Shown one piece after another: positions 60,759 to 64,000 of a stretch of 64,000 nt of DNA. Positions within the stretch are counted from its first letter, which is position 1. The number at the start of each line of letters is the position of its first letter. Source of the DNA: Nitrospirales bacterium (GTDB lineage Bacteria; Nitrospirota; Nitrospiria; Nitrospirales; UBA8639); assembly GCA_029261355.1 (NCBI GenBank), contig JAJDBM010000050.1, positions 62,001 to 126,000 on the forward strand. Direction: 5' to 3'. The position numbers and the translations under genes are program-made. Under the pieces are notes generated by a model. It saw only the letters and a program-made list of their open reading frames with translations. It searched no databases and was not told the DNA's origin.

Positions 60759-61310
60759 ATGAATCATGGAAATTACAAGTACGTTGTCAGTGTCATCATG
60801 GCCTGTCTGATGCTTCAGGCTTCCTTGGCTTTTGCCGCTCGTTATGAACTCACCCGGAACAGCGTTCAAGATGCAAAGGTGATAGATGCTTCAGATGTTT
60901 CGTTATATCAGGTCAAATTGGGTGATTCAGAAGCCAAAGCTGTAGAAACCCTACTTGAAGAAAAGATTGCGGGCGTTCGGGCCGAACAAGAAGGAACCTT
61001 TATTCTCCTTTGGGATAAGAGTAAGCCCACAGGTGCGATGGCGGGAGTGAGGATTGTAGATGGAAAAGTTGATTTAATATTCATAAATGATCGCTTTAGT
61101 CATAAAGTACGAGGAATTTTCAGAACTGTGCTTGCAGCCCAAACGGCTAGGGAAATTCGTGATTTACTTGGACCCGAGGATTTCAAGAATGAAACATTAA
61201 TGGGCGCAAAGCTGCTATACGAAGAAAAAGGTTTTCTTGTGAATTTCCTTGAAAGTAGTGTGAACGTTGAGTTTTGCTTAGGGTGCTCTGATCTCTATAA
61301 TTCCTTTTAA
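60759..61310 (+). CDS. Exported protein of unknown function
   Basis: The protein has 183 residues from ATG 60759, which has GAGGAG 6 nt upstream; the frame also opens earlier at 60687 without a ribosome-binding site. Residues 9-26 form a signal peptide ending AFAARYE. The mature part is mixed alpha/beta with two late Cys (EFCLGCSDL, CxxC) that could bind metal or form a disulfide. No family is recognised. It lies upstream of ruvB but about 155 bp away, so probably separate. Confidence 0.75.
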   Translation: MNHGNYKYVVSVIMACLMLQASLAFAARYELTRNSVQDAKVIDASDVSLYQVKLGDSEAKAVETLLEEKIAGVRAEQEGTFILLWDKSKPTGAMAGVRIVDGKVDLIFINDRFSHKVRGIFRTVLAAQTAREIRDLLGPEDFKNETLMGAKLLYEEKGFLVNFLESSVNVEFCLGCSDLYNSF

Positions 61311-61464
61311 TGAGATCTTTTTGATTTCTTTGTTCGTTTCCCAAATGTTTTATCTTCTGCCTTACTGACATTGGGGTATGCTCCTAATGTTCAATTCTCA
61401 TTTTTTTCGGTATGAAGAAGGGGATGTTGTCGTCCTACTTTTTAGTCCGTGTGGTTAAAACCCC

Positions 61465-62478
61465 ATGAATGATCGGTTTCTTTCGACGCAAGCTCTTGAG
61501 GATGAGCAGAGTCTTGAGGGTTCATTGCGCCCTCAACGTTTAGATGAATACATTGGGCAGGCGCGAATGAAAGAGTCTTTGCGTATCTGCATAGAGGCGG
61601 CAACTCGTCGGGGAGAAGCTCTTGATCATGCGATATTTTATGGGCCACCCGGTTTAGGAAAGACCACCATCTCTCATATTATTGCTCATGAAATGGGTGG
61701 GAGTATTCGTTCGACTTCTGGATTAGTGTTGGCGCATGCAGGAGACCTTGCGGCTATTTTGGCCAATCTTCAACCGCGCGATGTTTTGTTTATTGACGAA
61801 ATTCACCGATTGCCTCCATCAGTTGAGGAAGCGCTGTACCCGGCAATGGAAGATTTTCAAATAGATTTGGTGATCGGTCAAGGTCCATCAATGAGGACAA
61901 TGAAGCTCGACCTTCCGCCTTTCACCCTCATTGGCGCCACGACCAGAGCTGGGTCACTTACGTCTCCCCTTCGTGAACGATTTGGGTTGGTCTATCGACT
62001 TGATTTTTACTCAGCAGAAGAGTTGCAACTTATTGTGACCAGAAGCTCAGGGCTTCTAGGTGTTGAGATTGAACCAGGTGCGGCTGCGGAAATTGCCGGT
62101 CGATCAAGAGGAACCCCTCGAATAGCCAATCGATTAATTAAACGTGCCAGAGACTTTGCAGAGGTCAAAGCTCAGGGTGTGCTGACGCGCGAGGTGGCTC
62201 GTGATGCTTTGACTTGGTTAGGTATTGATGATGCGGGGTTCGATGAAATGGATAGGAAAATTCTGTTGACGATTATTGAAAAATTTAAAGGAGGGCCGGT
62301 AGGAGTTGAGGCTATTGCTGCAGCCGTCCAAGAAGAAAAAGTTACGTTAGAAGATGTGTATGAACCCTTTCTTATTCAATCTGGCTACCTTGATCGCACG
62401 GCTCGTGGCCGTCAAGTGACGACACGAGCGTTAGATCATTTTGGGAAGTCGGGAGGTCTCTTTTCTCAACCTCTGTAA
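61465..62478 (+). CDS. ruvB: Holliday junction branch migration ATPase
   Basis: The protein has 337 residues. [12 protein letters not shown] opens the AAA+ core, Walker [15 protein letters not shown], Walker [12 protein letters not shown], sensor 1 [19 protein letters not shown] with the arginine finger, and the C-terminal winged helix ending with [15 protein letters not shown]. This is the complete RuvB motor that drives branch migration with RuvA and RuvC; neither ruvA nor ruvC is in the window. No Shine-Dalgarno is seen before the ATG. The gene is convergent to the GlcG/HbpS-like gene with 1 bp between stops. Confidence 0.97.
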   Translation: MNDRFLSTQALEDEQSLEGSLRPQRLDEYIGQARMKESLRICIEAATRRGEALDHAIFYGPPGLGKTTISHIIAHEMGGSIRSTSGLVLAHAGDLAAILANLQPRDVLFIDEIHRLPPSVEEALYPAMEDFQIDLVIGQGPSMRTMKLDLPPFTLIGATTRAGSLTSPLRERFGLVYRLDFYSAEELQLIVTRSSGLLGVEIEPGAAAEIAGRSRGTPRIANRLIKRARDFAEVKAQGVLTREVARDALTWLGIDDAGFDEMDRKILLTIIEKFKGGPVGVEAIAAAVQEEKVTLEDVYEPFLIQSGYLDRTARGRQVTTRALDHFGKSGGLFSQPL

Positions 62479-62479
62479 T

Positions 62480-63022
62480 TTAGTTTTGTTTATTATGGGG
62501 TTCTTTCGTTTTATATTGTAAGGCATCAAGCCCGGCTTGAGCGCAGGCTTCATCTAACCCTGCTCCTGGAGCACCTCCGACGCCAATGCCGCCGACAATA
62601 GTTGTCTCTATCCTAATTGGTAATCCTCCACCAAGAATTAGAATGTTATCGTTCATATCCCGAAGAGGTTGCAGGGTTGGAATTTTTGTGATCAATTCAG
62701 CCAATTCGTTTGTTGATCGGCCTATACTGGCAGCCGTGTAGGCTTTTTTGAAGCTACTATCTTGTGTATGAGGCCCTGCACCGTCTCCTCGTATTAAGAC
62801 TTTCAGGTTTCCACCTTGGTCGACCACAGCCACACTTACATGATAGCCCCCAGTCTTGCATTTACTTAATGCGGCCGTTGCGGCTTTTTCAGCCGAGGAC
62901 AATGGTAAGAGAAGGTGAGTTGGGTGGTCTTGATGAGCCAGGACGAGGGGTGGGACGGTTAGGCTGAAACTCATACTGAGAATGAAGAGTCCGCATGATT
63001 GAATGAAGGTTATTGTCTTCAT
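62480..63022 (-). CDS. Exported GlcG/HbpS-type heme-binding-fold protein
   Basis: The protein has 180 residues. Signal peptide residues 1-29 (LVLAHQD). LSSAEKAATAALSKCKTGGYHVSVAVVDQGGN, then the segment KKAYTAASIGRSTNEL and a GGGLPIRIETTIVGGIGVGGAPG region match the DUF336 family (GlcG/HbpS). HbpS relatives bind heme outside the cell; others have unknown role. AGGAGA precedes the ATG. It may form one transcript with the antiporter gene upstream, which ends about 30 bp before it. Confidence 0.9.
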   Translation of the reverse strand: MKTITFIQSCGLFILSMSFSLTVPPLVLAHQDHPTHLLLPLSSAEKAATAALSKCKTGGYHVSVAVVDQGGNLKVLIRGDGAGPHTQDSSFKKAYTAASIGRSTNELAELITKIPTLQPLRDMNDNILILGGGLPIRIETTIVGGIGVGGAPGAGLDEACAQAGLDALQYKTKEPHNKQN

Positions 63023-63052
63023 GATAGCTTCTCCTCTTTAAATACGGTTTTA

Positions 63053-64000
63053 TCAGGGCATATGTGATACGAGGGCAATAGCTCTATTGATTTGTTCTCG
63101 AGCTCCAAGAAATACCAAGACATCACCAATTTCAAGCACCGTCTCACTTGGTGGTTTTGACTGGGTGGCTCCATTTCGAGTTAAGGCGACAATCACGGCT
63201 CCTGTTTTTCGTTGTATTCCTGTTTTGAGAAGTGATTGTCCTAAGACTGGCGAATCTTCCTCGATTCTCCATGTTTCTACTTCGACATCAGCAAATAGGC
63301 CTTTCCGGAAACGATGGGCCAGAGTTGGTAACTCTTCCCTCCGCAATAAGGCATACCCTTCACGTCGAATTTCTTCAGCTTTTTCAAAAATAACCGGTTT
63401 AGGAATTTGATAGCACTGCAGGATAAGCGTGAACATTTCAATTGAGGTCTCAAACTCTTCGGGGACAACCTCATTTGCCCCTAATTCAAGAAGTTCCTCT
63501 AATTCCTTGATGTAGCGAGTTCGGACGACGATGTGCAAGTCAGGGTTGAGTTCACGAGAAAGTTGAACGATTCTTCGTACCCCAAATGGGTCCGATGTGG
63601 CAATGACTATAGCCCGAGCTTGTTCAATTTGAACTTGCTTTAGGACTGTTGGGTTTGATGCATCGCCATATCGAATGTGGACGCCCTTATTTGTTGCGGC
63701 CTGTACGACATCTGCCCCAATGTCGAGGACGAGATAGGGAATTTCTATGTCCATGAGCACGCGTGCTAAATTCCGCCCATTCAATCCATAGCCCACGATG
63801 ATGACATGGTCTCTGATTTTTAGATGGGTCGTCCCTGATGTATTTGATCCTTTGTACCCAAACCAATGATGGACACGCTGAAGTGCCTCAGCCCGTTTCG
63901 CCAATTTCGGTGCCCATTGGATTAGAAAGGGGGTGATGATCATGGTGAGTACGCAGACGGAGAGGAATATGTTGTAGGTTTGTGGTTCGAGCAATTGGGC
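63053..64000 (-). CDS. Kef-type cation:proton antiporter, C-terminal part (partial)
   Basis: The frame is open through the right edge, so the N-terminal membrane part lies outside the window. The visible part begins with the last transmembrane helix and then has a TrkA-N/RCK domain (RDHVIIVGYGLNGRNLARVLM, YLVLDIGADVVQ, IRYGDASNP) and an RCK_C-like C-terminus (GDVLVFLGAREQINRAI). This is the KefB/KefC-like or YbaL-like architecture, a potassium or sodium/proton antiporter gated by nucleotide. It is encoded near two other RCK proteins at 45-48 kb and adjacent to the GlcG-like gene. Confidence 0.85.
   Translation of the reverse strand, partial: AQLLEPQTYNIFLSVCVLTMIITPFLIQWAPKLAKRAEALQRVHHWFGYKGSNTSGTTHLKIRDHVIIVGYGLNGRNLARVLMDIEIPYLVLDIGADVVQAATNKGVHIRYGDASNPTVLKQVQIEQARAIVIATSDPFGVRRIVQLSRELNPDLHIVVRTRYIKELEELLELGANEVVPEEFETSIEMFTLILQCYQIPKPVIFEKAEEIRREGYALLRREELPTLAHRFRKGLFADVEVETWRIEEDSPVLGQSLLKTGIQRKTGAVIVALTRNGATQSKPPSETVLEIGDVLVFLGAREQINRAIALVSHMP

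Overview
The window reads as chromosomal DNA of a Gram-negative, moderately AT-rich bacterium. Several features fit a Nitrospirota (Nitrospira-like) host: many exported c-type cytochromes and heme proteins, a hopanoid-type sugar epimerase beside a CruF-like carotenoid protein and a polyprenyl diphosphate synthase, a Rieske-fused glutamate-synthase-like enzyme, and several sigma-54 style elements. This is an inference from gene content; no rRNA or tRNA gene was seen.

Layout. 1-6 kb: a partial zinc-ribbon gene, a DUF2628 membrane protein, gpmA, small hypothetical genes and a decayed stretch (3.7-4.4 kb) with remnants of a short-chain dehydrogenase and a SAM methyltransferase, then a cupredoxin. 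6-24 kb is an envelope, redox and signalling region: a large exported protein; a sigma-54 activator with a cysteine-bearing PAS domain; a four-gene set (rhodanese with DUF2892, zinc ribbon, DUF1264 lipoprotein, cytochrome c); a response regulator and tandem-PAS histidine kinase; a second kinase and NarL-type regulator flanking a secreted truncated hemoglobin; a di-heme oxidoreductase; a second secreted truncated hemoglobin; and a fatty-acid-hydroxylase-like membrane enzyme. 24-38 kb: an AT-rich PIN-like gene, a nucleotide-exchange-type transporter, a DEAD-box helicase, typA, an RRM protein, a geranylgeranyl-reductase-like flavoprotein, a metallophosphoesterase, a beta-barrel protein and msrA. 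38-49 kb: the Rieske/glutamate synthase protein, a dimethylformamidase-beta-like lipoprotein, ttcA, a decayed nth gene, a TauE/SafE permease, a TrkA-gated potassium channel and an SLC13-type transporter with RCK_C domains. 49-64 kb: a MidA-type methyltransferase, a GAF sensor with a degenerate kinase core, a carotenoid/hopanoid/isoprenoid group, a PHD-like zinc finger protein, uvrA, ruvB, a GlcG/HbpS-like protein and the C-terminal part of a Kef-type antiporter.

The most coherent novel proposal is a local sigma-54 circuit. Clusters of GTTAAC-type palindromes lie roughly 100 bp upstream of two good -24/-12 elements. One precedes the rhodanese/zinc-ribbon/DUF1264/cytochrome operon and the other the response regulator and tandem-PAS kinase; the sigma-54 activator is encoded next to the first. 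A third -24/-12 element precedes a paralog of the operon's zinc-ribbon protein about 39 kb away. Other notable points are a UvrA lacking the insertion domain, two secreted truncated hemoglobins with a shared CxxxxxC motif and no B10 tyrosine, and three pseudogenes showing ongoing gene decay.
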